DNA of 64,000 nt from Francisella frigiditurris (GTDB lineage Bacteria > Pseudomonadota > Gammaproteobacteria > Francisellales > Francisellaceae). The stretch is taken from contig NZ_CP009654.1 in assembly GCF_001880225.1 (NCBI RefSeq), positions 682,001-746,000 on the forward strand, read 5' to 3'. The notes beneath the pieces were generated by a model. The model saw only the letters and a list, made by a program, of their open reading frames with translations, did not search any database and had not been told where the DNA came from. Both the position numbers and the translations under genes were made by a program. Positions 45,104-53,537 of the stretch are shown piece by piece; position 1 is the stretch's first letter, and each line of letters opens with the position of its first letter.

Positions 45104-46320
45104 TTATCGCTATTAATTTTCCATTTTCTATAATCATCTAATTGAAAAATTTTTAAATCAAATGAGTTAATCATAGCTAAAAGATGGTCGAAAATATCTG
45201 CTTGAATGCTTTCATAATCAGCCCAAGCGGTAGTGTTTGTGAAAGCATATATTTCTATTGGCAAACCAACTTCACTAGGATCTAAGTGTCTTACTAACAT
45301 TAAGAAGTTAGAATGCTCTATAGTTGGTAAAGCTTTTAAATATTCAGTTATGTAATATCTAAATAAAGTCGCATTTGTAATAGTTTTACAATTCTCTTTA
45401 TTGTTTAAGTAATTCTTTAACAGATCTATATGTTTAAGATTATCTATTAATTTATCATCACAGAAGCGAATTGTGTTTATATCTATTTTTAGGGCTCTTT
45501 TAATTCGTCTCCCTCCAGATTCTTGCATTCCACGCCAGTTTTTTACACCACCACTAATTAAAGCAGCAGTGGGTATGGAAACTATGGTTTTATCAAAATT
45601 TTGGATTTTAACTGTATTTATTGCGATATCTAATACAGTACCATCAGCACCATGACTCGGGATAGTTATCCAGTCACCAACTCTAACTGTATCATAGGTT
45701 GATACCTGAATATTTGCTACAAATCCTACAATGCTATCTTTAAAAATTAAAAGCAGTACTGCTGATAGAGCTCCTAATCCCGTTAGTAGTATTAAAGGAG
45801 ATTTTTCAATAATTATAGAAATAGCTAATATTATCCCTAAGAAGACAATAATTAATTTAAGAGCTTGAATGAAGCTTTTAATTAGGTAGTATCTAGTATG
45901 ATTTTTCTTTCTAAGCCAGTCGCAGAAAATATCTAATATAATGAAGACAGTTTTTAGTGACATGTACAAAATGTAAAGAAGAGCTAGGCTTTTAACTATT
46001 TGAGATACTTCTCTAGTCCATGAGACTTGATTGAAAATTACAACTTTAGATCCAATAAAAACTATAATACCCGGTATTATTTTAAGTAGAGTTCCAACTA
46101 GACTTTTCTCAAAGCTGCCATCAATAGATGCTTGCCTAATAAATCGATCTAGGAATTTCTTTGTATATATATAATTTATAAATTTTAATACCCAGTATGC
46201 GATAAGACCAATACCAAGCAAGCAAGATATTAAGAATATTTCTACTAGGATTATTGAGAGTGTATGGTTTAGATTAAAATTTTCTTTAAAAAAGTTTAGA
46301 AGAGTATATTGTAAATCCAT
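45100..46320 (-). CDS. ybdG: YbdG-like mechanosensitive channel (MscS family)
   Basis: 406 residues (415 in E. coli YbdG). Five N-terminal helices are followed by the MscS pore/beta domain: [40 protein letters not shown] and [19 protein letters not shown]. The C-terminal [19 protein letters not shown] and [11 protein letters not shown] match YbdG closely. Such channels release solutes when membrane tension rises on hypo-osmotic shock. It stands alone on its strand. Confidence 0.88.
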   Translation of the reverse strand: MDLQYTLLNFFKENFNLNHTLSIILVEIFLISCLLGIGLIAYWVLKFINYIYTKKFLDRFIRQASIDGSFEKSLVGTLLKIIPGIIVFIGSKVVIFNQVSWTREVSQIVKSLALLYILYMSLKTVFIILDIFCDWLRKKNHTRYYLIKSFIQALKLIIVFLGIILAISIIIEKSPLILLTGLGALSAVLLLIFKDSIVGFVANIQVSTYDTVRVGDWITIPSHGADGTVLDIAINTVKIQNFDKTIVSIPTAALISGGVKNWRGMQESGGRRIKRALKIDINTIRFCDDKLIDNLKHIDLLKNYLNNKENCKTITNATLFRYYITEYLKALPTIEHSNFLMLVRHLDPSEVGLPIEIYAFTNTTAWADYESIQADIFDHLLAMINSFDLKIFQLDDYRKWKINSDN

Positions 46321-46402
46321 TTTCTGAGATTTTTATATTTTAATTACTTTATCATACAGGATAATAAAATGTATTTTTAGGATATATAGCTATGTTTTTT
46401 TA

Positions 46403-46912
46403 TTATATAAATTTACTTTCATGTTCTAAGAGCCATATTTTCTTTTCTATACCACCAGTGAAGCCACCAAGCTTACCATTGCTATTTATTACTCTATGGC
46501 AAGGGATTATTATGGGAATATTATTTTTCCCATTAGCATTTGCTACTGCTCTAAAAGCTTTTTCATTTCCTATGTTTTTAGCTTCATCTAAGTAGCTAAT
46601 TGTTTTTCCATAAGGTATATTTTGTAGCTGTTTCCAAGCGTTTTTCTGAAATTCTGTACCATTTAGTTTTAACGGGATAGTAAACTTTTTAAGTATACCA
46701 GAAAAGTATAAATCTAATTCTTTTGCAGTTGTCTCAAGGATTTCATTAGTTTCTTCTACTATTTTTAAGGCTTTTAAGTCAAGCTTAGCAAGTTTTTGAT
46801 TTATATTAATTTCACCAAACCCTAATGCTAACAAAGCTGAATTATCTGCAATAGCTATAAGATCTCCAATAGGAGATTTTATGTTTTTTGAGTATAAAAC
46901 TACATCTGCCAT
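46403..46912 (-). CDS. ogt: Methylated-DNA--protein-cysteine methyltransferase
   Basis: 169 residues. The active site is IIIPCHRVINSNGKLGGFTGG, with the alkyl-accepting Cys in PCHR, and the helix-turn-helix ahead of it contains ALKLNGTEFQKNAW-type QKNAWKQLQNIPYGKTISY. The size and short N-terminal domain fit Ogt rather than Ada. It repairs O6-methylguanine by suicidal transfer. Its start overlaps the end of the upstream flavoprotein gene by 13 bases, so the two are probably co-translated. Confidence 0.92.
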   Translation of the reverse strand: MADVVLYSKNIKSPIGDLIAIADNSALLALGFGEININQKLAKLDLKALKIVEETNEILETTAKELDLYFSGILKKFTIPLKLNGTEFQKNAWKQLQNIPYGKTISYLDEAKNIGNEKAFRAVANANGKNNIPIIIPCHRVINSNGKLGGFTGGIEKKIWLLEHESKFI

Positions 46913-47922
46913 ATAGGGAAAACCTTATTTATATATTTTACAAACTTAAGCATTCCTACATTCTGCTCAGTATACCCAAAATCATCACAAGCAATTTCTG
47001 GATACGCAATTCCTATTCCATATATGTTTGGAGCTATAGTTCCATGATAAGGATTATGCTTATAGTTAGTTACTCCATTAATAGGAATATTTCTACTTTC
47101 AAATCCCATAGCGTGAATTAGTAAATCACATTCTGAAAATTCTTTACTATAGGAAGGGTCTTGTATATGTACTCTTTTGATATGCTTTGAGGTCTCTAAG
47201 TTTTCTTTTGCCCAGGCAGCGGCTAGACCTTTTAGTCCTGTATTATCATAAATTATCTTATCGTTATAAGGCATAGCATATTTTGTGAAACTTCTGTAAA
47301 AATTTACAATATTCTCAGCATTAGCATCTATTAAGTTTTTTAATACAAGAATAGCTGAGTGAGAAGATCCTATTACACCAATTTTTTTATTTTGTAGGTT
47401 TTCTTGAGCTAGCTTTGTTGGACATAATGCAATTTCTAGATTTAAGCTTTTTTTGTTTGTATTTTGTTGGGCTTGCTTAGCTCCTGTAGCTAAAATAAGT
47501 TTCTTTGTTTTAAAAGTTTTATTAAGTGTTTCTATTTCAATAATTCCACTTTTATCGCAAATAGAGATCGCTTTACTTTTATAAGTATTTAAACCAGAGG
47601 ATAAAAGTTCTTTAGATGCATCTTTTAAAGCGTCTGCTAAATATCCTAATGAACAGACATCATTAGGATTGAGGTTTTTAAGATCAGATTTAAGTTCTTT
47701 ATAATTAATTGATTTAAAGCTATAGAATGAATCATTTAAGGTTTCAACAATAGTGTTTCCGGGAACTTCATACCATTTAGAGTTTATTTCTCCACCATTG
47801 AAATCTTCATCTATCCATAAAATATCATTAGGTAATATTTTCTCATCAAGTAGTTTTGCTATTGCAACTATACCAGCACAGCCAGCTCCAATGACAGTCC
47901 AAGAATAAATTTTACTAGACAC
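46900..47922 (-). CDS. FAD/NAD(P)-dependent oxidoreductase, function unknown
   Basis: 340 residues. The FAD Rossmann motif is WTVIGAGCAGIVAIAKLL (GxGxxG with Cys), ILATGAKQ is the ATG motif, a second dinucleotide fold begins at KIGVIGSSHSAILVL and a third FAD motif appears in NIYGIGIAYPEI. The arrangement is like pyridine-nucleotide disulfide oxidoreductases lacking active-site cysteines, or the lysine/ornithine monooxygenase and FAD-NAD binding group. No substrate is evident. Co-transcribed with ogt. Confidence 0.75.
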   Translation of the reverse strand: MSSKIYSWTVIGAGCAGIVAIAKLLDEKILPNDILWIDEDFNGGEINSKWYEVPGNTIVETLNDSFYSFKSINYKELKSDLKNLNPNDVCSLGYLADALKDASKELLSSGLNTYKSKAISICDKSGIIEIETLNKTFKTKKLILATGAKQAQQNTNKKSLNLEIALCPTKLAQENLQNKKIGVIGSSHSAILVLKNLIDANAENIVNFYRSFTKYAMPYNDKIIYDNTGLKGLAAAWAKENLETSKHIKRVHIQDPSYSKEFSECDLLIHAMGFESRNIPINGVTNYKHNPYHGTIAPNIYGIGIAYPEIACDDFGYTEQNVGMLKFVKYINKVFPIWQM

Positions 47923-48095
47923 TATTACTTTCTTAAATGAATTTAAATATTTTTATATTATATTTTTTATTGAGAGATATTTCTAAGAATTTCTTTAAAG
48001 AGTGGAATGAAAAGTTTATAGGTATAAATTTAGTTAAATATATTTCTCTATAACCTATATAATTGAAGAAATTACTTATTCTTTGAGAAAAATCT

Positions 48096-48806
48096 ATGAG
48101 AAAGAAGTATAAATTGATTCCCATAATTATATTAGTTATTGGTTTGCTAGCGTTTTTTATGCTTGGTGGTTATAAATATTTAACGCTTGAAACTCTTAAG
48201 CAAAACTATGATCGTTTACTTCATTTCACTTCCGAGAACTTAATATTAAGCTCTCTGATATATTCTGTTTGCTATATCTTAGTTGTTGCCTTTTCTATAC
48301 CTGGCGCTGCTGTTATGACTTTACTAGGAGGTTTTCTTTTTGGTATCGTATTCGGCTCAATATTAGTTGTTTCATCAGCAACAATAGGTGCAGTTATTTT
48401 ATTTCTAGCTGTGAAAACATCGTTTGGAGAAATGCTTAAGGATAAAGCAAAAGGTAGCATTGAAAAGATGAGAAAAGGATTTTCTGATAATGCTTTTAAT
48501 TATTTATTAGTACTTAGACTAGTGCCAATCTTTCCTTTTTTTGTAATTAATATTGCTTGTGGTGTTTTAAATATAAAGCTAAAAGATTTTTTCTTTGGAA
48601 CACTATTAGGAATAATTCCAGGTTCGGTGATTTATGTATGGGTTGGTACGGGTCTTGGTTACGCTATAAAGCAAGGGCAAGAGCTTAATCTTAGTATTAT
48701 TTTTCAAAAAGAATTTATTTTACCAATTTTAGCTTTAGCATTACTTTCTTTAATTCCTGTAATAAAAAAGAAATTAACAAGAGATAAGTCTTATGAAAGA
48801 AATTAA
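48096..48806 (+). CDS. TVP38/TMEM64 (VTT-domain) membrane protein
   Basis: 236 residues, about five helices. The VTT core runs over 60-180: FSIPGAAVMTLLGGFLFG and LVLRLVPIFPFFVINIACGVLNIKL, the latter with the conserved LRL(V/I)P and F-x-N elements, then DFFFGTLLGIIPGSVIYVWVG. This family belongs to the DedA superfamily and its members are linked to lipid scrambling. Many bacterial genomes place it directly before a flavin disulfide reductase, as here (14-base overlap). Confidence 0.87.
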   Translation: MRKKYKLIPIIILVIGLLAFFMLGGYKYLTLETLKQNYDRLLHFTSENLILSSLIYSVCYILVVAFSIPGAAVMTLLGGFLFGIVFGSILVVSSATIGAVILFLAVKTSFGEMLKDKAKGSIEKMRKGFSDNAFNYLLVLRLVPIFPFFVINIACGVLNIKLKDFFFGTLLGIIPGSVIYVWVGTGLGYAIKQGQELNLSIIFQKEFILPILALALLSLIPVIKKKLTRDKSYERN

Positions 48807-50211
48807 AACGGATATTTGTATTATTGGTGGAGGTTCAGGAGGCTTATCTGTCGCTGCTGGAGCAGTGCAAATGGGTGCAAAGGTTGTTCTTTGTGAAGGC
48901 GGAGAAATGGGTGGAGATTGCCTAAATTATGGTTGTGTTCCATCTAAGGCAATGATCGAAGCTTCTAGGGTTGTTTATCATACAAAGAAAGCACATAAAT
49001 TTGGGATAGAGATAGATGGTGTAAAGCCAAGTTATAAAAAGGTTCAGCAGCACGTTAAGAATGTCATAGCTAAAATAGCTCCTCATGATTCTGTAGAAAG
49101 GTTTGAAGGCTTAGGGGTGAATGTAATAAAAGAGTATGCTCAATTAGTCGATAGATATACAGTCAAAGCTGGGGAAACAATCATAAAAGCTAAATATATA
49201 GTTTTAGCTACAGGCTCACGAGCTAAAGTACCTCCTATAAAAGGTCTGGATGAAGTTAATTATTATACAAATGAAAATATTTTCGATATATCAGATAAAC
49301 CTCAGGAGTTGACTGTTTTAGGTGGAGGTCCTATAGGAGTAGAGCTAGCTCAGGCTCATGCTTTATTAGGTTGTGAGGTAACTATTATTGAAGCTTTTTC
49401 TGATATTTTAAGTTTTGCTGATTCAGATTGTCGAAATGTAATCTTAAATGGATTTAAAAAGTTAGGTATAAATGTTGTCACAAACGCCAAGATACAAGAG
49501 ATTTATAAAGATAATGACACTATTTATGTAAAAACAGATACTAATGTTTACTCTGGAACACATCTTCTAGTAGCTACAGGTAGAGCACCAAATATAAAGA
49601 AATTAAATCTTGGAGAAGTTGGTGTTGTTCATACAGAAAAAGGTGTAACAGTAGATTCATCACTAAGAACTAACTATAAAAATATTTATGCTATAGGAGA
49701 TATTGCTGGTCCATATCAGTTTACACATGCAGCAGGTTATCATGCAGGTATAGTTATTCAGAATATGTTGTTTAAGCTTCCTGTTAAGGTTGATTATAAG
49801 AGTTTTCCTTTTGTAGTTTATACGACTCCTGAATTAGCTCAGACAGGTATGCCTATAAAAGAAGCTGATAAGCAGGATGCTAAAATTCTAACAATTGATT
49901 ATGGTAGTAATGATAGAGCTCAGGCTAATTTGTCCACGGAAGGTTTGGTAAAAGTAGCTGTTGATAAAAAAGGTTATATACTTGGGGCTACAATTGTTGG
50001 AGAGAGTGCTGGCGAGCTTATAAATGAATGGACAATAGCTATTAGAAATAAATTTAAAATAAAGCAAATGACTTCACATATAGTAGCTTATCCAACTCTA
50101 AGTGAATTAAACAAAAGAGTTGCTGGGAGCTATTTTACTCCTATGCTTTATAGTAAAAAAGTTAAAACAATTGTTAAAATTTTATTAAAGATTCTTGGTA
50201 AAAGAATATGA
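48793..50211 (+). CDS. FAD-dependent disulfide oxidoreductase (dihydrolipoyl dehydrogenase / MerA-like)
   Basis: 472 residues. FAD motif GGGSGGLSVAAGAVQ, redox-active disulfide Cys43-LNYG-Cys48 in GGDCLNYGCVPSK, NAD motif VLGGGPIGVELAQA, a second FAD motif IYAIGDIAG and the C-terminal His region SHIVAYPTLSELNKR, where the HP motif of lipoamide dehydrogenase reads AYPT and lacks His-Pro-Glu. It therefore is not a standard E3 and not MerA (no C-terminal CC pair). The function is probably reduction of an unknown membrane or thiol partner. Overlaps the TVP38 and CDP-alcohol transferase genes. Confidence 0.82.
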   Translation: MKEIKTDICIIGGGSGGLSVAAGAVQMGAKVVLCEGGEMGGDCLNYGCVPSKAMIEASRVVYHTKKAHKFGIEIDGVKPSYKKVQQHVKNVIAKIAPHDSVERFEGLGVNVIKEYAQLVDRYTVKAGETIIKAKYIVLATGSRAKVPPIKGLDEVNYYTNENIFDISDKPQELTVLGGGPIGVELAQAHALLGCEVTIIEAFSDILSFADSDCRNVILNGFKKLGINVVTNAKIQEIYKDNDTIYVKTDTNVYSGTHLLVATGRAPNIKKLNLGEVGVVHTEKGVTVDSSLRTNYKNIYAIGDIAGPYQFTHAAGYHAGIVIQNMLFKLPVKVDYKSFPFVVYTTPELAQTGMPIKEADKQDAKILTIDYGSNDRAQANLSTEGLVKVAVDKKGYILGATIVGESAGELINEWTIAIRNKFKIKQMTSHIVAYPTLSELNKRVAGSYFTPMLYSKKVKTIVKILLKILGKRI

Positions 50212-50801
50212 TAGAGCAAAAAGTTAGACCATGGTTTCAGAGATATTTTGTTGATATGGTAGCTATGGCTTTATCTAAATATTGTTCTCCAAGTAGTCTA
50301 ACAATTGCTTCATTTATATTTGGTTTTATAAGTGCAATATTTATATTTATTGATATATATATAAGCGTCTTTTTTCTTTTACTTTCGGGATATTTTGACA
50401 TATTAGATGGAAGTGTTGCTAGGATACAAGGAAAGTCATCATCATTTGGTACTATGTTAGATATTCTAAGTGATAGATTTGTAGAGGCTTTTATAATCAT
50501 TGCTATATTTATCCATCAACCATATATTGCTTGGGTTGGTTTATTTATGATGATGTCAATAATCGTTTGTATAAGTAGTTTTTTGTTGGTTGGAATTTTT
50601 AGTCAGCAACAAAGTCATAAAAGTTTTTACTATAGTCCAGGGCTTATGGAGAGAGCGGAGACATTTATATTTTTTATTGTAATGATTCTTTTGCCTAGTA
50701 CAACTTTGTATTTAGGTTTGGTTTTCACTATATTAGTATTGTGGACAACAATTTATAGAGTTTATGAGTTTTATTGTTATTCAAGTCAAGAAGGAGATTA
50801 G
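50208..50801 (+). CDS. CDP-alcohol phosphatidyltransferase
   Basis: 197 residues, about six helices. The family motif D-x2-D-G-x2-A-R-x8-G-x3-D-x3-D is complete at residue 64 onward (DILDGSVARIQGKSSSFG then TMLDILSDR). Members transfer a phosphatidyl group from CDP-diacylglycerol to glycerol-phosphate, inositol or serine-like acceptors. It does not look like the housekeeping PgsA or PssA, so the alcohol is uncertain. It overlaps the reductase stop by four bases and leads into a membrane protein gene three bases on. Confidence 0.88.
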   Translation: MIEQKVRPWFQRYFVDMVAMALSKYCSPSSLTIASFIFGFISAIFIFIDIYISVFFLLLSGYFDILDGSVARIQGKSSSFGTMLDILSDRFVEAFIIIAIFIHQPYIAWVGLFMMMSIIVCISSFLLVGIFSQQQSHKSFYYSPGLMERAETFIFFIVMILLPSTTLYLGLVFTILVLWTTIYRVYEFYCYSSQEGD

Positions 50802-50804
50802 TTT

Positions 50805-51188
50805 ATGCATAAGCATTTGAATAAAGTTTTTATAGCATATATGGCTGGATTAATAAGTGCTTTAATTTTGGTATACATTTTTACTTTTATTGCGAAGCAA
50901 CAAATTCCTGTGTCAGAAGATTTTAAATTTAAGTTATACCGTTTGATGGTATGGGGAGGAGTTTGGGGTATTTTATTAGCATTACCTCTGTCTAAGAATA
51001 TATGGGTTAAAGGCTCTATTGTTGGGCTAGCAGTTATATTTTTTAACTTCTTAGTGAAAATGCCTTTATCTGGTCAAGGTTTCTTTGCACTTAATGCGGG
51101 TACGGAAGTCTTTCTTATGAATATTATATTTAATTATTTATGGGGATTATTGGCCGCTGTAATATATGCTAAGGTTGCCAAGGGATAA
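50805..51188 (+). CDS. Small membrane protein, first of a tandem pair
   Basis: 127 residues with four hydrophobic segments. It begins MHKHLNKVFIAYMAGLISALILV and carries RLMVWGGVWGILLALPLSKNIWVKG and LVKMPLSGQGFFALNAG. The protein that follows is about 50 percent identical by eye, so the pair arose by local duplication. I do not recognise a named family. AAGGAGA precedes the start. Position inside the lipid-like operon suggests an accessory membrane subunit. Confidence 0.75.
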   Translation: MHKHLNKVFIAYMAGLISALILVYIFTFIAKQQIPVSEDFKFKLYRLMVWGGVWGILLALPLSKNIWVKGSIVGLAVIFFNFLVKMPLSGQGFFALNAGTEVFLMNIIFNYLWGLLAAVIYAKVAKG

Positions 51189-51217
51189 GACTCTCAATAG
51201 TTTTAGGAGCATATATT

Positions 51218-51604
51218 ATGCAAAAGTATCTGAATAAAGTTTTTATTGCTTATATGGCTGGTCTAGTAAGTGCATTAGTTATTGAGCTTTTATGGATTTT
51301 AGCAACTACACACAATCTAAATTTGACAGAAGAGCTTAAGTTTGAAATCTATCGCATGATGATCTGGGGTGGAGTTTGGGCGACACTTTTTGCTTTACCT
51401 ATCTCAAAAAATATATGGGTAAAAAGTACTATTATTGCTCTAATAGTTATACTTTTTAATTATATGATAAGAATGCCTTATTCAGGAGATGGCTTTTTTG
51501 CATCAAATGCTGATAGTGGGTTATTTTATGCTAATATTATATTTAATTTTCCATGGGCATTTTTAGCAGGTTTTATTTATGATAAAACTATAGAGAGGGT
51601 GTGA
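51218..51604 (+). CDS. Small membrane protein, second of a tandem pair
   Basis: 128 residues, paralogous to the preceding gene. It begins MQKYLNKVFIAYMAGLVSALVIE and carries RMMIWGGVWATLFALPISKNIWVKS and MIRMPYSGDGFFASNAD, each aligning with its neighbour. Four hydrophobic segments. TTTAGGAG is upstream. Conserved motifs GGVW, LP-S-KNIWVK, MP-SG-GFFA-NA probably mark the functional surface. The stop overlaps the DUF547 start (TGATG). Confidence 0.75.
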   Translation: MQKYLNKVFIAYMAGLVSALVIELLWILATTHNLNLTEELKFEIYRMMIWGGVWATLFALPISKNIWVKSTIIALIVILFNYMIRMPYSGDGFFASNADSGLFYANIIFNFPWAFLAGFIYDKTIERV

Positions 51605-52422
51605 TGAGAAAATATTTTGTAGCGTGTATTTTGGTTTTCTGGACTATATTGGGTTTTTCAGCACAAAAATCAGAAGAATGGAAATATTGGGATCATTGGG
51701 ATAAAGACTCAAAACAAGTTATAAACTTTGATCCATGGCAGCAATTTCTTAATAAATATCTTGTTAATATAGGTGATCAAACATATGTGAAATATGATCA
51801 GGTGTCACAGGAAGATCAAGAAAACTTAGAAAAAGCGATAGATGATTATAGTAATCTTAATATATTGTCTTATAACTCTAATCAGCAATTAGCATATTGG
51901 ATAAATATGTATAATATGCTAACCGTTGATTTAATTCTAAAAAATAAAGGAATAACTTCAATTCGCCAAATTGATCCTAAATGGTTTGGAGCATCTACGG
52001 GAGTTTGGGATAAGCCAGTAATTAGAATAGAAGGTAAAGATATTACTTTAAATGATATAGAGCATCGTATTTTAAGACCAATATGGCAAGATCCACGTAT
52101 TCATGCAACCTTGAATTGTGCATCTATTAGTTGTCCAAATCTATCTACACAAGCATTTGAAGGAAATATAATTGATAAGCAATTATATGATGCTTTTAGT
52201 AATTTTATTAATAGCCCTAAAGGTGTAAAAGTTGATGGAACTGGCTTATTAATATCAAAGATTTTTTTCTGGTATCATGCTGATTTTGGAAGTAACAAAT
52301 CTATGGCAGATTATATATATAACTATTCAAAAGATCCAAAAGTAAAAGAATATGTTCAAAAGACCCATAAAATTAATTATCAAAACTATAATTGGAGTTT
52401 AAATATTTATAAAGGCGATTAG
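51604..52422 (+). CDS. DUF547-family exported protein
   Basis: 272 residues from the ATG overlapping the previous stop (TGATG). A signal peptide ends near FSAQ (about 19). The DUF547 core includes QLAYWINMYNMLTVDLILKN, LNDIEHRILRP, DPRIHATLNCASISCPNLSTQAF with two conserved Cys, and KIFFWYHADFGSN. This family of unknown function occurs in bacteria and plants; some members are glutaredoxin-linked. Its end position in an operon with a disulfide reductase and conserved cysteines fits a periplasmic thiol role, which is inference. Confidence 0.83.
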   Translation: MRKYFVACILVFWTILGFSAQKSEEWKYWDHWDKDSKQVINFDPWQQFLNKYLVNIGDQTYVKYDQVSQEDQENLEKAIDDYSNLNILSYNSNQQLAYWINMYNMLTVDLILKNKGITSIRQIDPKWFGASTGVWDKPVIRIEGKDITLNDIEHRILRPIWQDPRIHATLNCASISCPNLSTQAFEGNIIDKQLYDAFSNFINSPKGVKVDGTGLLISKIFFWYHADFGSNKSMADYIYNYSKDPKVKEYVQKTHKINYQNYNWSLNIYKGD

Positions 52423-52540
52423 TTTTTACTATTTATACTTGCCTAAATTCAGTTTTATACTTGTTTTTCTTAATATTGCCACTATATGTATATTTGAGAA
52501 AGTTCATATAAGATTAATATTTTAAAAAAGGTTTATATAA

Positions 52541-53470
52541 ATGGCAGATTATTATTCATTACTAGGTGTCAGTAAGGGTTGTTCTGAAGCAGACCTTAAA
52601 AAGGCATATAGACGATTAGCAAAAAAGTATCATCCAGACGTTAATAAAGATGCTGGGGCAGAGGATAAATTTAAAGAAATTCAAACTGCTTATGAAGTTC
52701 TAAGAGATCCAGAAAAAAGAAAGCTTTATGATTCTTATGGAGATAATTGGGATAAGGTACAACAAGGAGGCTTTGGCGGAGGCCAAGGGGGCTTCGGAGG
52801 TTTCGGTGGAGCAGGTGGTTCTTCGCAGAGTTTTAATTTTGAGGATTTAGGAGATATCTTCGGCGATCTTTTTGGTGGAGGCGGTGGCAGAGCTAGTGGC
52901 TTTGGTGGTCGTCAAAGAGCTCAAAAAGGTGAAGATATAACAATTTCTCTAAAATTAACTGTTGATGAAGCTTTAAATGGTGGTAAGAAAAATGTTGCCT
53001 TTAGCTATCAAGAAGTTGGAGCTAATGGTATGCCATCAATTAAACATGAAAATGTTGATGTAACTATTCCAAAAGCGATAGGTAATGGTAAAAAGCTTCG
53101 CTTGAAAGGTAAGGGTGCTGCTGGTATAGGCACAAATGCTCCTGCTGGAGATTTGTTTATAAAGATTGAAGTAGTTGCTAGCGGTAATTATAGGGTTGAA
53201 GATAATGATGTTTATGAACATATTAATATAACTCCATGGGAAGCCGCATTAGGGACTTCATTAGAGATAGATACTCCTTTCGGTAAGAAGAAAATGAAAG
53301 TTCCAGAGAATACTCAGTCTGGACGTAAAATGAGAATAAAAGGTAAAGGTCTTGCAGGAGCTGATTTCTATGTTGTTTATGATGTCAAATTACCTGCAGC
53401 AGATACAAATGAAAAGAAAGAGTTTTATGATAAGATGAAGGAGTTAATGGATTTTAATCCAAGAAATTAG
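52541..53470 (+). CDS. cbpA: CbpA-type DnaJ-family co-chaperone
   Basis: 309 residues. A J-domain (1-70) has the HPD tripeptide in KKYHPDVNKD. A Gly/Phe-rich segment (75-130) is followed directly by the two C-terminal substrate-binding domains (about 130-300) without a DnaJ zinc finger, which identifies the CbpA/DjlB class. It would recruit DnaK and bind curved DNA or polypeptides. The 118-base upstream gap should hold its own promoter; AAAAAAGG precedes the ATG. Confidence 0.93.
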   Translation: MADYYSLLGVSKGCSEADLKKAYRRLAKKYHPDVNKDAGAEDKFKEIQTAYEVLRDPEKRKLYDSYGDNWDKVQQGGFGGGQGGFGGFGGAGGSSQSFNFEDLGDIFGDLFGGGGGRASGFGGRQRAQKGEDITISLKLTVDEALNGGKKNVAFSYQEVGANGMPSIKHENVDVTIPKAIGNGKKLRLKGKGAAGIGTNAPAGDLFIKIEVVASGNYRVEDNDVYEHINITPWEAALGTSLEIDTPFGKKKMKVPENTQSGRKMRIKGKGLAGADFYVVYDVKLPAADTNEKKEFYDKMKELMDFNPRN

Positions 53471-53537
53471 AAGTTGTATAAATTCTATATTTTTATATAA
53501 TACTAAATCAGTATACTATTATTTAATAACTTATTAA

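Noticed and set aside
47933-48124. Minus-strand frame of 63 codons upstream of TVP38
   Set aside because: It overlaps the TVP38 start, has no ribosome site and is AT-rich low-information sequence.
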